DNA of 64,000 nt from Marinobacter sediminum. Its GTDB lineage: Bacteria; Pseudomonadota; Gammaproteobacteria; Pseudomonadales; Oleiphilaceae. The notes under the pieces were generated by a model. The model searched no databases. It was not told the origin of the DNA and saw nothing but the letters and a program-made list of their open reading frames with translations. The stretch is from assembly GCF_023657445.1 (NCBI RefSeq), contig NZ_JAGTWY010000001.1, positions 2,666,001-2,730,000 on the forward strand, written 5' to 3'. This document shows, in pieces, positions 46,878 through 56,960 of this stretch; positions within the stretch are counted from its first letter, which is position 1; every line of letters begins with the position of its first letter. The position numbers were made by a program, and so were the translations under genes.

Positions 46878-48371
46878 CTACGACCAGCCCGGAAACTGTT
46901 CCAGTTCCTGCAGACAATCCGCAAGAAAGCTCTCGGGGTCGGTCATGATCGCCTCGTCCGCAACCACGCCAAACTGGATCTGGCCTGCGTAACTGACAAT
47001 ACTGACACCGAGCCCGATATCGCCCGCCTGGGGCACCCAGAACATCTGCTCGGTAATGCGACAGCCAGCAATATAACGGGTTTCCGGTGTGCCCGGAACG
47101 TTAGAGACCACCGCACTGGCCTTACGGTAAAACATGTCAGCCACGGGCTGGCGCCAGGGTTCCGGGATCACAGAGGCGCTGGCCGCCAGGCCCCAGGCAA
47201 TACCTGGCTGCCAGCTCTTCTTCAGGCGCCGGGTTTCATGTTTGACCCGGTACAACCTCTCCAACGGGCTTTCGCCATCCACCGGCAGTGGCACGAAGAC
47301 CGTGCCGAAGAAGTTACCGAGGGAGCCAGGCTCCGGCTGCAGATCTTCCGGTAACCTTGCCCGAATATCCACAGGGACCGCAGCATGGAGAACGGCCTCC
47401 TCCAACTCATCGCCTTCCAGACCCATCCGGACACGCACGGCAGCCGCGACACAGCTGAGCAAAACATCATTGATGGTGACATTGGTGGCGCTGGCAACGG
47501 TCCGGAACTTGTCCAGGGGTACCGGCTGAGACCAGCGACACTGGCGCCGGCCGAGTAAGGGCCGCTTCAGATCCGATGCACTGTCTTCCGGTTCGATCAG
47601 AAAATCACTGACCTCATGCACCAGCCTGAGGCTTTTCTGGGCAACCCCTTCCAGCGCGCGCCCGGCCTGATGCCACTGATTGGCGCCTGCAGCGTCGAGT
47701 TCTGCTGCATCGGTCGCCGACTCGTCCAGGTTCGTTTCACCCGCCACCAGCTTCCCCAGCCAGGCCTGAGCGGTGGCATACCACCGGGAAAACTCTTCCG
47801 TTTCCGCAGCACCGTAGATGGCAGGGTGCTGCTGAGGCGAAGGCGGGCACAGGCGATCAAACAGGCCCAGAAGGGAGAGTCCGTCGGCGTAACAGTGATG
47901 CATACGCAAGAGCAACGCGGCTCCACCCTCTGCATTGGGCGCGAGCCAGAATTTCCAGCGGGGGCGGTAAAGCGCCAGAGGCTGGTTCAGGCGAGCAGAC
48001 ACCCATTCCTGCAGCTCTTCCTGCGAAAAGCGATCAATGACGACATCAAGGTGATGCTTGAGATCAAACACAGGATCCGGCTCCCACCACCAAGCCGGGG
48101 CGCGCTTTACCGGCATGCACCGGAAACGCTCCCACGCCATCCAGTACACCCTCAGGAATTCCCGGAAGCGGGGCGCGGTAAGGCCATCCACCCGCAACAT
48201 GACCGTAATGGTCATTGGATTCTCTGGTCGTTCCAGAGCCAGCCAGGCTGAATCCGCAGGCAGCAGGAGGTGCGATTGCTCGTGACTCAAACCTGAACGT
48301 CCCCGGGTGTGTGGTGAAGGTAAGGCAAAACCGAACTCCGCATTGTGCCAGACAAGCCACACCGGCTCCAT
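46878..48371 (-). CDS. Wax ester synthase/diacylglycerol acyltransferase (WS/DGAT)
   Basis: A 497-residue acyltransferase making wax esters or triacylglycerol from acyl-CoA. The catalytic HHxxxDG motif is His158-His159 to Gly164 (MHHCYADGLS); NDVLLSCVAAAVR and VVSNVPGTPE are family blocks. No ribosome site precedes the ATG at 48371, and the conserved domain begins near residue 37 (LPADSAWLALERPENP), so the true start may lie inside. Multiple WS/DGATs are typical of Marinobacter. Preference for alcohol or diacylglycerol is not predictable here. Confidence 0.88.
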   Translation of the reverse strand: MEPVWLVWHNAEFGFALPSPHTRGRSGLSHEQSHLLLPADSAWLALERPENPMTITVMLRVDGLTAPRFREFLRVYWMAWERFRCMPVKRAPAWWWEPDPVFDLKHHLDVVIDRFSQEELQEWVSARLNQPLALYRPRWKFWLAPNAEGGAALLLRMHHCYADGLSLLGLFDRLCPPSPQQHPAIYGAAETEEFSRWYATAQAWLGKLVAGETNLDESATDAAELDAAGANQWHQAGRALEGVAQKSLRLVHEVSDFLIEPEDSASDLKRPLLGRRQCRWSQPVPLDKFRTVASATNVTINDVLLSCVAAAVRVRMGLEGDELEEAVLHAAVPVDIRARLPEDLQPEPGSLGNFFGTVFVPLPVDGESPLERLYRVKHETRRLKKSWQPGIAWGLAASASVIPEPWRQPVADMFYRKASAVVSNVPGTPETRYIAGCRITEQMFWVPQAGDIGLGVSIVSYAGQIQFGVVADEAIMTDPESFLADCLQELEQFPGWS

Positions 48372-48612
48372 ATACGACGCCAGCGCACAAAGTTACAAAA
48401 AATTACACGCAAGTAACAATCCGGCCCTATACTGGTTATAAGCCTTAATGCAATGGTTATTAGAAGCATTCGGACCGTCATCCATTGGCCCCGGTTGACC
48501 GTAAATACAGTCACCAGCGCCAATAACTGCCTGACCGGTTCGGAGTAAAACAGCGTTTCCGGCATACCCAATAGTAATAACAGGCCGTTGCAGTGCCGGG
48601 AGGAGAGCCATC

Positions 48613-49536
48613 ATGAAATCGAGCCACGTTCGCAAACTGATCAAGCCAATCGAAAGCGCCTACTCAGAGATGTTCTCCGGGAGAGTGTATCGTGTTGGCC
48701 ATGGCGCCGTCTCGGTTCGTAATCATAGCGGCCAGGCCGAGCAGACCGTTGTGGGGGTGCATGGCTTTCTCGAAAATCACTGCTACTTCACCCAGGCCTA
48801 TGAAGCGCCTACCACTGAACTTATCCTGCTGACCTGCAGTAATTACCATATCCCGGTCAATGGGGTCACGCCCGAAACTCCGGACTGGGAAGTATCGATC
48901 AAGAGCCTGGCAGGCACCATTGAATACGATGCCTGCATCCTGAACCAGGCGCTGTCGAATCTTCCGACCACACGCAATGTGCGTGTCCATGGACATTCCC
49001 GTGGCGGCGCCGTCATTCTGGAGGCGATCAAACAACGCCCCGAGCTTTTCGAAGAGGTGGAACTGGTACTGGAAGCGCCGGTTCTGCCCCAGGCAAAACT
49101 TCATGGTCTGGTCACAACTCTGCTGGAGCCGGTAAGCCATGGCATGTGGCCGTGGCTGATTCGCCTGATCAACAGTGCGCCGTCTTCGGCCTATGGCCAG
49201 ACATTCTTCGGGAAAATGAATCCACGCAAGAAGCAGTTGCTCGGAAAGTTGTTCTCTGCCACCAGGGATCACCTGACCATTGTCCGCAATATTGAGGACA
49301 TCATGGACTGGATGACCCGGACCGATACCAGTATCTATAACCAGGTTCGTTACGGCACCTTCCTGATTCCGGCTGTGGACAGAATCCTGGATCGCAACGC
49401 CATGCTGGCCAGCGCCCGGCATAGCCCGACGACCATGCGCATCGTGGAAACTGAGGCTCCGAGCCACTTCATCACCCTTGACAGCAAGGAGTGGGTACCA
49501 GGTTTCGACACGCTTCCTGCCACTGCTCAGGGTTAG
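48613..49536 (+). CDS. Alpha/beta-hydrolase
   Basis: A 307-residue hydrolase. The oxyanion region is GVHGFLENH, the nucleophile Ser129 sits in GHSRGGAV, and a C-terminal His (SHFITLDSKEWV) completes a plausible triad. No signal peptide. GGGAGGAG precedes the ATG. It is divergent from WS/DGAT across 241 bp; a TATACT box near 48428-48433 could belong to its promoter. A lipase or esterase role fits the lipid neighbourhood but is inference. Confidence 0.8.
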   Translation: MKSSHVRKLIKPIESAYSEMFSGRVYRVGHGAVSVRNHSGQAEQTVVGVHGFLENHCYFTQAYEAPTTELILLTCSNYHIPVNGVTPETPDWEVSIKSLAGTIEYDACILNQALSNLPTTRNVRVHGHSRGGAVILEAIKQRPELFEEVELVLEAPVLPQAKLHGLVTTLLEPVSHGMWPWLIRLINSAPSSAYGQTFFGKMNPRKKQLLGKLFSATRDHLTIVRNIEDIMDWMTRTDTSIYNQVRYGTFLIPAVDRILDRNAMLASARHSPTTMRIVETEAPSHFITLDSKEWVPGFDTLPATAQG

Positions 49537-49558
49537 TCTTACTGCACCATCCGCCAAC

Positions 49559-49600
49559 CTCCGTTAAACTGGTCAGTCTTTCTCTTATGGTTTAACGGAG
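49559..49600 (+). promoter_or_regulatory. Inverted repeat covering promoter and ribosome site
   Basis: Arms CTCCGTTAAAC (49559-49569) and GTTTAACGGAG (49590-49600) are perfect complements with a 20-nt loop. The right arm contains the GGAG ribosome site of the next gene. TTAAAC and TATGGT, 16 bp apart, could be -35 and -10. It may be an operator or an mRNA hairpin hiding the ribosome site. Confidence 0.5.
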
Positions 49601-49609
49601 CCAGCCAAG

Positions 49610-50359
49610 ATGTATCGCGAGCGCCTTGTCGCTACCCAAGTCAATTCCGACAGCGCCCGACGGCTGCAGCAACTGCTGCTCGACTACCACGATTTCCGTC
49701 AACACAAGGCAGTTCATTCGTTGCGGGAGAACACCTTCGAAGTATCGGACTGGCAAGCCAGGCGCCTGAAAGCCACCCACCAGGATCTACACCAGCACCC
49801 TGGCTACCATACCGGCCTGGAATTCCTGCTGACCGACCTTTACGCCCCTGCCGGGATGACCCGCAGGGACGACAACATCGATCGAATTTTTCCCAAGATG
49901 GTCAAGTGGTTACCGGACAATTTACTGGACACTTTCGCGGGACTCGTAGAGCTCAACCTGATCACCCAGCAGCTGGACCTTGAGCTGACAGAGCTGTTCC
50001 ATGAGCAGGGCATATCCACCACCGACCTGCCGACCGCACATTACTGTGACGCATACCGTTGCAGCCAGCGACTGGCACAGCGAGAGCGACAGATTGACCT
50101 GGTGGCTGACGTTGGCGGACAGCTTGACCGTTATGTCCGCAACCGCACGCTGGGCTGGCTGTTAACCATGAGCAGAGCGCCCGCAGAGATGGCCGACCTG
50201 AGCGACTTGCACAATTTCCTGCACCGGGGCTATACCGCTTTCCGGAACATGGACAATGTAGAACATCTGATTGAGCGACTTGTAACACGGGAAAGGCAGG
50301 TAATGGCGAATATTCTGAACGGTCACCCGGATCCGTTCCGTCTTCCGGGCGACCTCTGA
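49610..50359 (+). CDS. FFLEELY-motif protein
   Basis: A 249-residue soluble, mostly helical protein. The family motif appears as LEFLLTDLYAPAGMTRRDDNIDRIFPKMVKWLP. Function is not known. GGAG lies 9 nt before the ATG, within the arm of an inverted repeat. It converges on the PHA-system gene with an 18-bp gap carrying a tiny GGGCCG hairpin. Conserved in marine gammaproteobacteria as I recall, but I cannot give a role. Confidence 0.75.
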   Translation: MYRERLVATQVNSDSARRLQQLLLDYHDFRQHKAVHSLRENTFEVSDWQARRLKATHQDLHQHPGYHTGLEFLLTDLYAPAGMTRRDDNIDRIFPKMVKWLPDNLLDTFAGLVELNLITQQLDLELTELFHEQGISTTDLPTAHYCDAYRCSQRLAQRERQIDLVADVGGQLDRYVRNRTLGWLLTMSRAPAEMADLSDLHNFLHRGYTAFRNMDNVEHLIERLVTRERQVMANILNGHPDPFRLPGDL

Positions 50360-50377
50360 AAGGGCCGTCTCGGCCCA

Positions 50378-50656
50378 TCAGACCTTGATGATCTGATCCA
50401 GCTGGGAGTGAATTTCGTGCTCGATCTTTGACTTGAAGGGTCTCAGCAACATGCCCAGCTCCAGGTGAACGTGCAGATCCGCATGATCGATGGTTAGCTG
50501 CCCCTTCACGCCACTGCGTTTGAAGCGCAACACATCCCCTTGCCACTCGTAATTCACATCAAACTGCCGGGACAGGTCCTGGGCCAGGGTTTCTGCAACT
50601 CCCCGGGCATGTTCCTTGTCGAGGGTATGGGGACGGTGTATATCAATTACGGACAT
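50378..50656 (-). CDS. Polyhydroxyalkanoic acid system family protein
   Basis: A 92-residue small protein of the PHA-system family (PF09650-like): IDIHRPHTLDKEHARGVAETLAQDLSRQF and the amphipathic C-terminus MLLRPFKSKIEHEIHSQLDQIIK. Often found near PHA or ubi genes; its biochemical role is unsettled. ATG at 50656. It is divergent from ubiE. Confidence 0.8.
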   Translation of the reverse strand: MSVIDIHRPHTLDKEHARGVAETLAQDLSRQFDVNYEWQGDVLRFKRSGVKGQLTIDHADLHVHLELGMLLRPFKSKIEHEIHSQLDQIIKV

Positions 50657-50723
50657 AAATCAGTTTTCTCTCGCAAAATTGCCGGTTTTACAGTGTAAGG
50701 CGGTATTAAACTTGTAGCCACCC

Positions 50724-50751
50724 TTGTAGCAACCCCGGCAACCGTTAGAAT
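50724..50751 (+). promoter_or_regulatory. Probable promoter of the ubiE operon
   Basis: TTGTAG and TAGAAT, 16 bp apart, fit a sigma-70 promoter about 30 bp before the ubiE start. CTTGTAGC occurs twice here (50711 and 50723). Confidence 0.45.
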
Positions 50752-50782
50752 ACGAAGTTCAGATTCAGACAGGACTTCTCAC

Positions 50783-51574
50783 ATGAGCGAGCAACAAACG
50801 CCAGCCAGCAAGGCCCAATCCAGTCAGGGCCAGGACGACGTCACCGATTTTGGCTTCCGTAACGTGCCAAAAAGCCAGAAGGCGGGCCAGGTGGCCGAAG
50901 TATTCCATAGTGTGGCCGGCAAGTACGACCTCATGAACGACCTGATGTCCATGGGCATTCATCGCCTCTGGAAGCGCTTTACCATTGAACTCTCCGGTGT
51001 TCGCCCCGGCCACCAGGTACTGGACATTGCCGGTGGTACCGGCGACCTGACCATGAAGTTTTCCGATCTGGTAGGACCGGGTGGCAAGGTCGTGCTGGCC
51101 GATATCAACGCCTCAATGCTGCAGGTCGGTCGTAGCCGCCTGACTGATCGCGGTTATGCCGGCAACATCGAATATGTGCAGGCAGACGCCGAACACTTGC
51201 CCTTCCCGGACAGCAATTTCAATGCGGTATCCATTGCCTTCGGCCTGCGGAACGTCACTGACAAGGATCAGGCCCTCCGTGACATGATGCGAGTGCTAAA
51301 GCCCGGCGGCAAGCTGATGATCCTGGAATTCTCCAAGCCGACCAATCCGTTGCTGAGCAAGGCTTACGACACCTATTCATTTAGCGCGCTGCCCCTGATG
51401 GGCCAGCTGTTTGCCGGTGACAGCGAAAGCTACAAATACCTGGCCGAGTCCATCCGTATGCATCCGGATCAGGAAACCCTGAAGGGCATGATGGAGAATG
51501 CCGGACTGGTCAACTGCAAGTATTACAATATGACCGGCGGCATCGTCGCACTGCACGTGGGAATCAAACCCTGA
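50783..51574 (+). CDS. ubiE: Ubiquinone/menaquinone C-methyltransferase UbiE
   Basis: A 263-residue SAM methyltransferase that adds the C-methyl group in quinone synthesis. Motifs: [21 protein letters not shown], the SAM loop [30 protein letters not shown] and [24 protein letters not shown]. The extended N-terminus is normal. It overlaps ubiJ by one base (TGATG). First gene of the ubi-his-tat run. Confidence 0.97.
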   Translation: MSEQQTPASKAQSSQGQDDVTDFGFRNVPKSQKAGQVAEVFHSVAGKYDLMNDLMSMGIHRLWKRFTIELSGVRPGHQVLDIAGGTGDLTMKFSDLVGPGGKVVLADINASMLQVGRSRLTDRGYAGNIEYVQADAEHLPFPDSNFNAVSIAFGLRNVTDKDQALRDMMRVLKPGGKLMILEFSKPTNPLLSKAYDTYSFSALPLMGQLFAGDSESYKYLAESIRMHPDQETLKGMMENAGLVNCKYYNMTGGIVALHVGIKP

Positions 51575-52215
51575 TGTTTCCCGGTCCAACCCTGCTTTCC
51601 GCTGTGACAGCTATCGTCGAGGGTGCGCTCAACCGGGCCCTCGAACTGGATCCGGCTGGCCAGCAGGCACTGCTGGGCGCACTGCAGTGCCCGGTACAGT
51701 TCAGCATTACCGCACCGTTCCCTCTCAGCTACGCTCTGTCCCGGGTTGGTGAGCGGGTTCAGGTCAGCAGTCAACCGGCCGAGGCGCCAGCGCTGGAAAT
51801 CAGTGGAAAACCCATAGCGTTCGCCGCACTGGCCACCGGAGACGACCGGATATTCAGTGATGGGCGGCTCGCAGTTACCGGCGACACGGCCCTTGCCCAT
51901 CAGCTCCAGCGGGCACTCAACCAGCTGGATCCGGACTGGGAGGCGGCCATGGCTGCGCACCTTGGCGATGTACCGGCACACTTTCTCGGAAAGCGCGTCC
52001 GCAGTGCCGTGAAATGGAGCCGACAGGCCTTCCATTCGCTGAACGCCAACATCGAAGAATATGTGCACGAGGAAAGCCGCGTGTTGCCCGGCCGCCGCGA
52101 ACTGGAGGCCACCTTTGAGGACATCGACGACCTGAACCTCCGCACCGAGCGCCTGGAAGCGCGCCTGAACCAGATTGAAAACCGCGGTAACACTGACGAA
52201 CCGGAGAACCTGTGA
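51574..52215 (+). CDS. ubiJ: Ubiquinone biosynthesis accessory factor UbiJ
   Basis: A 213-residue SCP2-fold protein (N-terminal half) with a coiled-coil C-terminus ([20 protein letters not shown]). UbiJ binds polyprenyl intermediates and organises the Ubi metabolon with UbiK. Its place between ubiE and ubiB is conserved in gammaproteobacteria. It overlaps ubiB by 4 bp. Confidence 0.92.
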   Translation: MFPGPTLLSAVTAIVEGALNRALELDPAGQQALLGALQCPVQFSITAPFPLSYALSRVGERVQVSSQPAEAPALEISGKPIAFAALATGDDRIFSDGRLAVTGDTALAHQLQRALNQLDPDWEAAMAAHLGDVPAHFLGKRVRSAVKWSRQAFHSLNANIEEYVHEESRVLPGRRELEATFEDIDDLNLRTERLEARLNQIENRGNTDEPENL

Positions 52216-53855
52216 CCCGCCTGCAACGCCTGTTCCGAATTGCCTGGGTATTCTGCCGTTATCGGCTGGACACGTTTTTGCCACTGGCGGAGCTGCCAGC
52301 TGCGCTCAAGATATTTTTCCTGCTGGCGCCCTGGCACCTGTTCCCGCAACCCAAGCTCAGCCGCGGTGACCGCCTTAGGCTGGCCCTGGAAGAGCTGGGG
52401 CCGGTGTTCGTCAAGTTCGGCCAGATTCTGTCTACCCGTCGCGACCTGTTGCCGGATGATATGGCCGAATCCCTGAAAAACCTGCAGGACCGGGTTCCGC
52501 CATTCCCGAGTGATGTTGCCCGCGGCATTATCGAGAAGTCCCTCGGCGCGCCTGTTTCGGACCTGTTCAAAGAGTTCAGCCCGGACCCCATGGCCTCGGC
52601 CTCAGTGGCCCAGGTGCACGCAGCCACTCTGATCAGCGGCCAGGAGGTAGTGGTCAAGGTTCTTCGCCCGGGCATTGAAAAAGTCATTCGCCAGGATCTG
52701 GCACTGATGTACCTGATGGCCGGCCTGCTGGAAAAGTACTGGTCCGAGGGCAAACGTCTGCACCCCGTGGACGTGGTCGCAGATTATGACTCCACCATCC
52801 ATGATGAGCTCGACCTGCAGCGCGAGGCCGCCAACGCAAGCCAGTTACGCAGGAACTTCGAAAATTCCTCACTGATTTATATCCCGTTCATTGACTGGGA
52901 TTACACGCGCAAGCCTGTTCTTGTGATGGAGCGTATTCACGGCATCCCCATTGCCGATATACCGGCCCTGAAGGCGGCGGGGGTCAACATGAAGGTGCTG
53001 GCTGAGAAAGGCGTGGAAATCTTTTTCACACAGGTCTTCCGGGACAGCTTTTTCCATGCCGACATGCACCCCGGCAATATTTTTGTGGACGTATCCAACC
53101 CCAGTGATCCGAAATACATTGCCATCGATTTCGGCATTGTCGGTACCCTGGCACCGGATGACCAGAGCTACCTTGCCCGCAATCTGCTAGCCTTTTTCCG
53201 CCGGGACTACCGGCAGGTTGCACAGTTGCATATCCAGTCTGGCTGGGTGCCGCCGGATACCCGGGTGAACGAATTCGAAGCAGCCATCCGCACTGTGTGC
53301 GAGCCGATATTCGAGAAACCACTGAAGGACATTTCCTTTGGTCACTTCCTGCTGCGCCTCTTCCAGACCGCCCGCCGGTTCAATATGGAGGTCCAACCGC
53401 AGCTGGTACTGCTGCAGAAAACTCTGCTCAACGTAGAGGGGTTGGGCCGGCAGCTTTATCCGGAACTGGATTTGTGGAGCACTGCCCAGCCTTTCCTCGA
53501 AAGCTGGATGCGCAAACGCATCGGACCATCAGGGCTGATCAAGTCACTGCAGTCCCACCTGCCCTCCTGGCTTGAACAATCGCCGGAAATGCCACAATTG
53601 GTCCATGATGCCTTGTTGCAACTTCGACATGCGGGACCCACGGAGCAGCAAAACCATGCAACGCTGGAGCTTTTGCGGGAGCAGCAGGTTCGGACGGACC
53701 GCCGCTGGCGACGTGGGCTGATCGCGCTGGCGCTGGCAGGCGCCGCTATCCTTGGCACTCAGCCAGAGGCCAGGATGTGGGTGGAAACCGTTCCGCTCTG
53801 GAGCTGGGCACTGCTTGCGGCAGCTGGTGGACTGGTGCTGCGCGGCAGCCGATAA
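52212..53855 (+). CDS. ubiB: Ubiquinone biosynthesis regulatory ATPase UbiB
   Basis: A 547-residue atypical kinase-like protein (ABC1/ADCK family). The KxGQ signature lies in [16 protein letters not shown], the Ala-rich loop in [15 protein letters not shown], and [12 protein letters not shown] with IDFGIVGTL are the catalytic-like blocks. Two C-terminal membrane segments anchor it. The start is a GTG at 52212, overlapping ubiJ. UbiB's ATPase activity aids ubiquinone synthesis. Confidence 0.97.
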   Translation: MTRLQRLFRIAWVFCRYRLDTFLPLAELPAALKIFFLLAPWHLFPQPKLSRGDRLRLALEELGPVFVKFGQILSTRRDLLPDDMAESLKNLQDRVPPFPSDVARGIIEKSLGAPVSDLFKEFSPDPMASASVAQVHAATLISGQEVVVKVLRPGIEKVIRQDLALMYLMAGLLEKYWSEGKRLHPVDVVADYDSTIHDELDLQREAANASQLRRNFENSSLIYIPFIDWDYTRKPVLVMERIHGIPIADIPALKAAGVNMKVLAEKGVEIFFTQVFRDSFFHADMHPGNIFVDVSNPSDPKYIAIDFGIVGTLAPDDQSYLARNLLAFFRRDYRQVAQLHIQSGWVPPDTRVNEFEAAIRTVCEPIFEKPLKDISFGHFLLRLFQTARRFNMEVQPQLVLLQKTLLNVEGLGRQLYPELDLWSTAQPFLESWMRKRIGPSGLIKSLQSHLPSWLEQSPEMPQLVHDALLQLRHAGPTEQQNHATLELLREQQVRTDRRWRRGLIALALAGAAILGTQPEARMWVETVPLWSWALLAAAGGLVLRGSR

Positions 53856-53882
53856 ATGATAAAGAGTTCAGGATTCATAAAA

Positions 53883-54299
53883 ATGCAAAACTTGTCCGAT
53901 AATGTCGATAACCCTGACTGGCTTGAAGCCATCCGATGGACTGCTGATGGACTGGTTCCCGCTATTGCTCAGGACGCCGTCACCGGCGATATCCTGATGA
54001 TGGCCTGGATGAACCGGGAATCTCTTCGCCTGACCGCTGAAGAAGGGCAGGCCGTGTACTGGTCGCGTTCCCGCGGAAAACTCTGGCGCAAGGGCGAAAC
54101 CTCCGGCCATCAACAGGTGATCAAAGAGATTCGCGTGGACTGCGACGAGGATGTAATACTGCTGAAGGTAGAACAGAAAGGCGGCATCGCATGCCACACT
54201 GGCCGGCGCAGCTGCTTTTACCGGACTCTGAAAGACGGGCAATGGGTCAGTGTCGAACCTGTCATCAAGGATCCTGACACCATTTATGGCAGCAACTGA
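53883..54299 (+). CDS. hisI: Phosphoribosyl-AMP cyclohydrolase
   Basis: A 138-residue enzyme for the third step of histidine synthesis. The metal-binding residues lie in [31 protein letters not shown], and [13 protein letters not shown] is the family block. I chose ATG at 53883, with AGGA upstream, over 53856, which directly follows ubiB without a ribosome site. HisI and HisE are separate proteins here, as in pseudomonads. Confidence 0.95.
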   Translation: MQNLSDNVDNPDWLEAIRWTADGLVPAIAQDAVTGDILMMAWMNRESLRLTAEEGQAVYWSRSRGKLWRKGETSGHQQVIKEIRVDCDEDVILLKVEQKGGIACHTGRRSCFYRTLKDGQWVSVEPVIKDPDTIYGSN

Positions 54300-54309
54300 G
54301 GAGCACAAG

Positions 54310-54639
54310 GTGAGTGACGTACTCGAACGCCTGGCACAGGTACTGGAAGAACGGAAGCAAGCGGATCCCGACAAATCTTACGTAGCCAGCCTTCATGCCA
54401 AGGGCCTGAACAAGATCCTGGAGAAAGTGGGCGAGGAATGCACCGAAACCCTGCTGGCGGCCAAGGATGCAGAGCACTCCGGCGATACCGCAGAGGTGGT
54501 TTATGAAACCGCTGATCTCTGGTTTCACAGCATGGTCATGCTGTCCCGGCTTGGCCTCAGTCCGACAGAGGTCCTGGACGAACTTGCACGGCGTTTTGAC
54601 CTTTCAGGGCTGGAAGAAAAAGCTTCCCGGAGCGACTGA
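54310..54639 (+). CDS. hisE: Phosphoribosyl-ATP pyrophosphatase
   Basis: A 109-residue all-alpha pyrophosphatase for the second step of histidine synthesis. [15 protein letters not shown] and the [13 protein letters not shown] helix hold the Mg-binding acidic residues. Start is a GTG at 54310, with GAGGAG upstream. An ATG at 54286 inside hisI is the alternative but has no ribosome site. Confidence 0.94.
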   Translation: MSDVLERLAQVLEERKQADPDKSYVASLHAKGLNKILEKVGEECTETLLAAKDAEHSGDTAEVVYETADLWFHSMVMLSRLGLSPTEVLDELARRFDLSGLEEKASRSD

Positions 54640-54730
54640 TGGGTGAGGTACCCCTTCCGGGGGTTTCCGCCAACCCGTTCTGATAACGTACAATGTATTA
54701 AAACAGAAACATTAAAACGAGGATCCCGTG

Positions 54731-54976
54731 ATGGGTATCAGTATCTGGCAACTTCTTATCGTACTCGGCATTGTCATCCTGTTGTTCGGAACCAAGAAAC
54801 TGCGCAACATCGGCAGCGATCTTGGCGGTGCCATTCGGGGCTTCAAAAAGTCCATGAGTGATGAAGACAGCAAGACCGCGGACCCGGAGTCCCTGGACGA
54901 GGATACCGAGTCGCAGAGCCAGAGCCAGCAGCAGGCCAAGGCGGAAGAAAAGCCACGGGACAAGTCCCACAGCTGA
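54731..54976 (+). CDS. tatA: Twin-arginine translocase subunit TatA
   Basis: An 81-residue single-span protein: N-terminal membrane helix [22 protein letters not shown], the [14 protein letters not shown] hinge and amphipathic helix, then an acidic, Gln-rich tail. It forms the Tat pore. GAGG lies about 7 nt before the ATG at 54731. It leads tatA-tatB-tatC. Confidence 0.96.
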   Translation: MGISIWQLLIVLGIVILLFGTKKLRNIGSDLGGAIRGFKKSMSDEDSKTADPESLDEDTESQSQSQQQAKAEEKPRDKSHS

Positions 54977-54987
54977 GACCAGGCTGA

Positions 54988-55461
54988 ATGTTTGATATCG
55001 GCTTTCTTGAGCTACTGATTTGTGGCGTCATTGCACTCTTGGTGCTAGGTCCCGAACGATTGCCGACGGCAGCGCGCGCTGCCGGACGGTGGGTCGGCGG
55101 TGCCCGGCGCATGGTTGGCCAGTTCACCTCGGAACTGGACCGCCAGCTCAAGGCAGAAGAGCTTCGCGAGGAGCTCCGCAAAGCGGGTGATGTCGGTCTT
55201 GATGACGTTCAGAAAACTGTCCGCGGGGCTCTGGACGAAGCCAAGAAATACGAACACATGATCATGCCCGAAAGCGAAACCAGCAAACCTCGCCCTGCAC
55301 CGGCGACCCGCCGGATGGCTGACCAGACATCCGATGACAGTGACACGCAGGAAAACGAGGTTACCGGCAACGCTCAGGCCGATACAACCGCAGCACCGGA
55401 AAACAAAACCGGGGCCAAAGGCGAAGATCAGCCCGAACCCCGGTCGGATAATCGTTCATGA
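54988..55461 (+). CDS. tatB: Twin-arginine translocase subunit TatB
   Basis: A 157-residue protein: MFDIGFLELLICGVIALLVLGPERLP membrane anchor, the amphipathic helix that follows and a charged disordered tail. TatB with TatC recognises twin-arginine signals. It lies 11 bp after tatA and overlaps tatC by 4 bp. Confidence 0.96.
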   Translation: MFDIGFLELLICGVIALLVLGPERLPTAARAAGRWVGGARRMVGQFTSELDRQLKAEELREELRKAGDVGLDDVQKTVRGALDEAKKYEHMIMPESETSKPRPAPATRRMADQTSDDSDTQENEVTGNAQADTTAAPENKTGAKGEDQPEPRSDNRS

Positions 55462-56243
55462 CTTCCAGCCCAGACGGTAATCAAGCTACCTCGACACACC
55501 CGGAAATGCCCTTGATCGAGCATTTGCTGGAACTCCGTAACCGTTTGCTCAAAATGGTTCTGGCAGTGGTGATCTGCTTCGCGGCAATCTACCCCTTCGC
55601 CAATGAGCTCTACCTCTGGCTGTCGCAGCCGATCAGGGAGTTGTTGCCAGTCGGGCAGACCATGATTGCCACCGACGTCACTTCGCCTTTCTTCGCTCCC
55701 CTGAAGCTGGCTCTGGTGTTGGCGGTCTTTGCCGCCATTCCCATTATTCTTTACCAACTCTGGAGCTTCATTGCCCCGGGCCTGTACGCACATGAGAAGC
55801 GCCTCGCCTTCCCATTGCTGTTCACCTCGGTCATCCTCTTTTATCTGGGGGCTGCATTTGCGTATTACGTGGTTTTCCCGCTGGTGTTTGGCTTTTTCAC
55901 CGCGATCGGGCCCGAAGGTATTGTTGAGCTGCCGGACATCACCAGTTACCTGAACTTCGTACTGAAAATGTTTTTTGCGTTCGGTGTCGCTTTCGAAATC
56001 CCCATTGCTACGGTTCTGCTGATCCTCACCGGTGCGACCACGCCGTCCGACCTGGCGGCCAAACGTCCCTATGTCGTGGTTGCCTGCTTCATTATCGGTA
56101 TGCTGCTGACTCCGCCGGACATCATTTCCCAGACCCTGCTGGCCGTGCCCATGTGGATCCTGTTTGAATTCGGCATCATCTTCGGCCGCCTGGCCAAACG
56201 GGAAGTGAACGAACCGGAACCGGAAGAGCCGTCCGGCGAATGA
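55458..56243 (+). CDS. tatC: Twin-arginine translocase subunit TatC
   Basis: A 261-residue protein with six membrane helices. MPLIEHLLELRNRLLK is the conserved N-terminal recognition site, and PFFAPLKLALVLAVFAAIPIILYQLW also fits. It overlaps rsmE by 4 bp, so rsmE is probably co-translated. Confidence 0.97.
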   Translation: MTSSPDGNQATSTHPEMPLIEHLLELRNRLLKMVLAVVICFAAIYPFANELYLWLSQPIRELLPVGQTMIATDVTSPFFAPLKLALVLAVFAAIPIILYQLWSFIAPGLYAHEKRLAFPLLFTSVILFYLGAAFAYYVVFPLVFGFFTAIGPEGIVELPDITSYLNFVLKMFFAFGVAFEIPIATVLLILTGATTPSDLAAKRPYVVVACFIIGMLLTPPDIISQTLLAVPMWILFEFGIIFGRLAKREVNEPEPEEPSGE

Positions 56244-56959
56244 ATCTGGCGCTACTGTTTGAAGAGGATTTCACCAGTCCGGACCGGGTGCTGCTTACAG
56301 GGCGCCGGCTAACCCACCTGCAATCCGTCGTCAGAGTGAATACCGGTGACCACGTTCCGGTGGGGTGCGTTAACGGCAATATTGGCACGGGTGAAGTGCT
56401 CCGCCTGACCGATTCCGAGGCTGAGCTGGCAGTAGCGTTCGACCAGGCTCCTCCGCCGGCCCTGCCCCTCACGCTGATAATGGCCATGCCCCGCCCCAAG
56501 ATGTTCCGTCGTGTTCTTCAGACCTGCGCAACGTTGGGTGCGAAAGATATATGGCTGATCAACAGTTACAAAGTGGAAAAAAGCTTCTGGCAAACACCCT
56601 GGCTATCCGATGACAACCTGCGGGAAAACCTCACCCTGGGCCTGGAGCAAGCCAGAGATACCGTCATGCCAGAGGTTCATATCCGCAAGCTGTTCAAACC
56701 ATTCGTCGAGGATGAGCTACCCGCATTACTCTCCGGGAAAAGAGCTCTGGTTGCCCACCCGGGCACCAGCACTCCATGCCCAACGCAACTGAGCGAGCCA
56801 GCGGCCCTGTGTATCGGGCCGGAAGGCGGATTTACGCCCTATGAGGTCGGAAAACTCGAAGAGGCAGGCTGCGAGGCCGTCCATCTCGGACCACGCATCC
56901 TGCGCGTGGAAACCGCAGTACCAGTGCTGATAAGCAGACTGTTCGACGCCTGCACTTAA
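56240..56959 (+). CDS. rsmE: 16S rRNA (uracil1498-N3)-methyltransferase RsmE
   Basis: A 239-residue SPOUT methyltransferase that modifies U1498 of 16S rRNA. The C-terminal knot motifs are CIGPEGGFTPYEVGKLEEAG and LGPRILRVETAVPVLIS. It ends one base before the converging DUF808 gene. Assignment secure. Confidence 0.94.
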   Translation: MNLALLFEEDFTSPDRVLLTGRRLTHLQSVVRVNTGDHVPVGCVNGNIGTGEVLRLTDSEAELAVAFDQAPPPALPLTLIMAMPRPKMFRRVLQTCATLGAKDIWLINSYKVEKSFWQTPWLSDDNLRENLTLGLEQARDTVMPEVHIRKLFKPFVEDELPALLSGKRALVAHPGTSTPCPTQLSEPAALCIGPEGGFTPYEVGKLEEAGCEAVHLGPRILRVETAVPVLISRLFDACT

Positions 56960-56960
56960 T

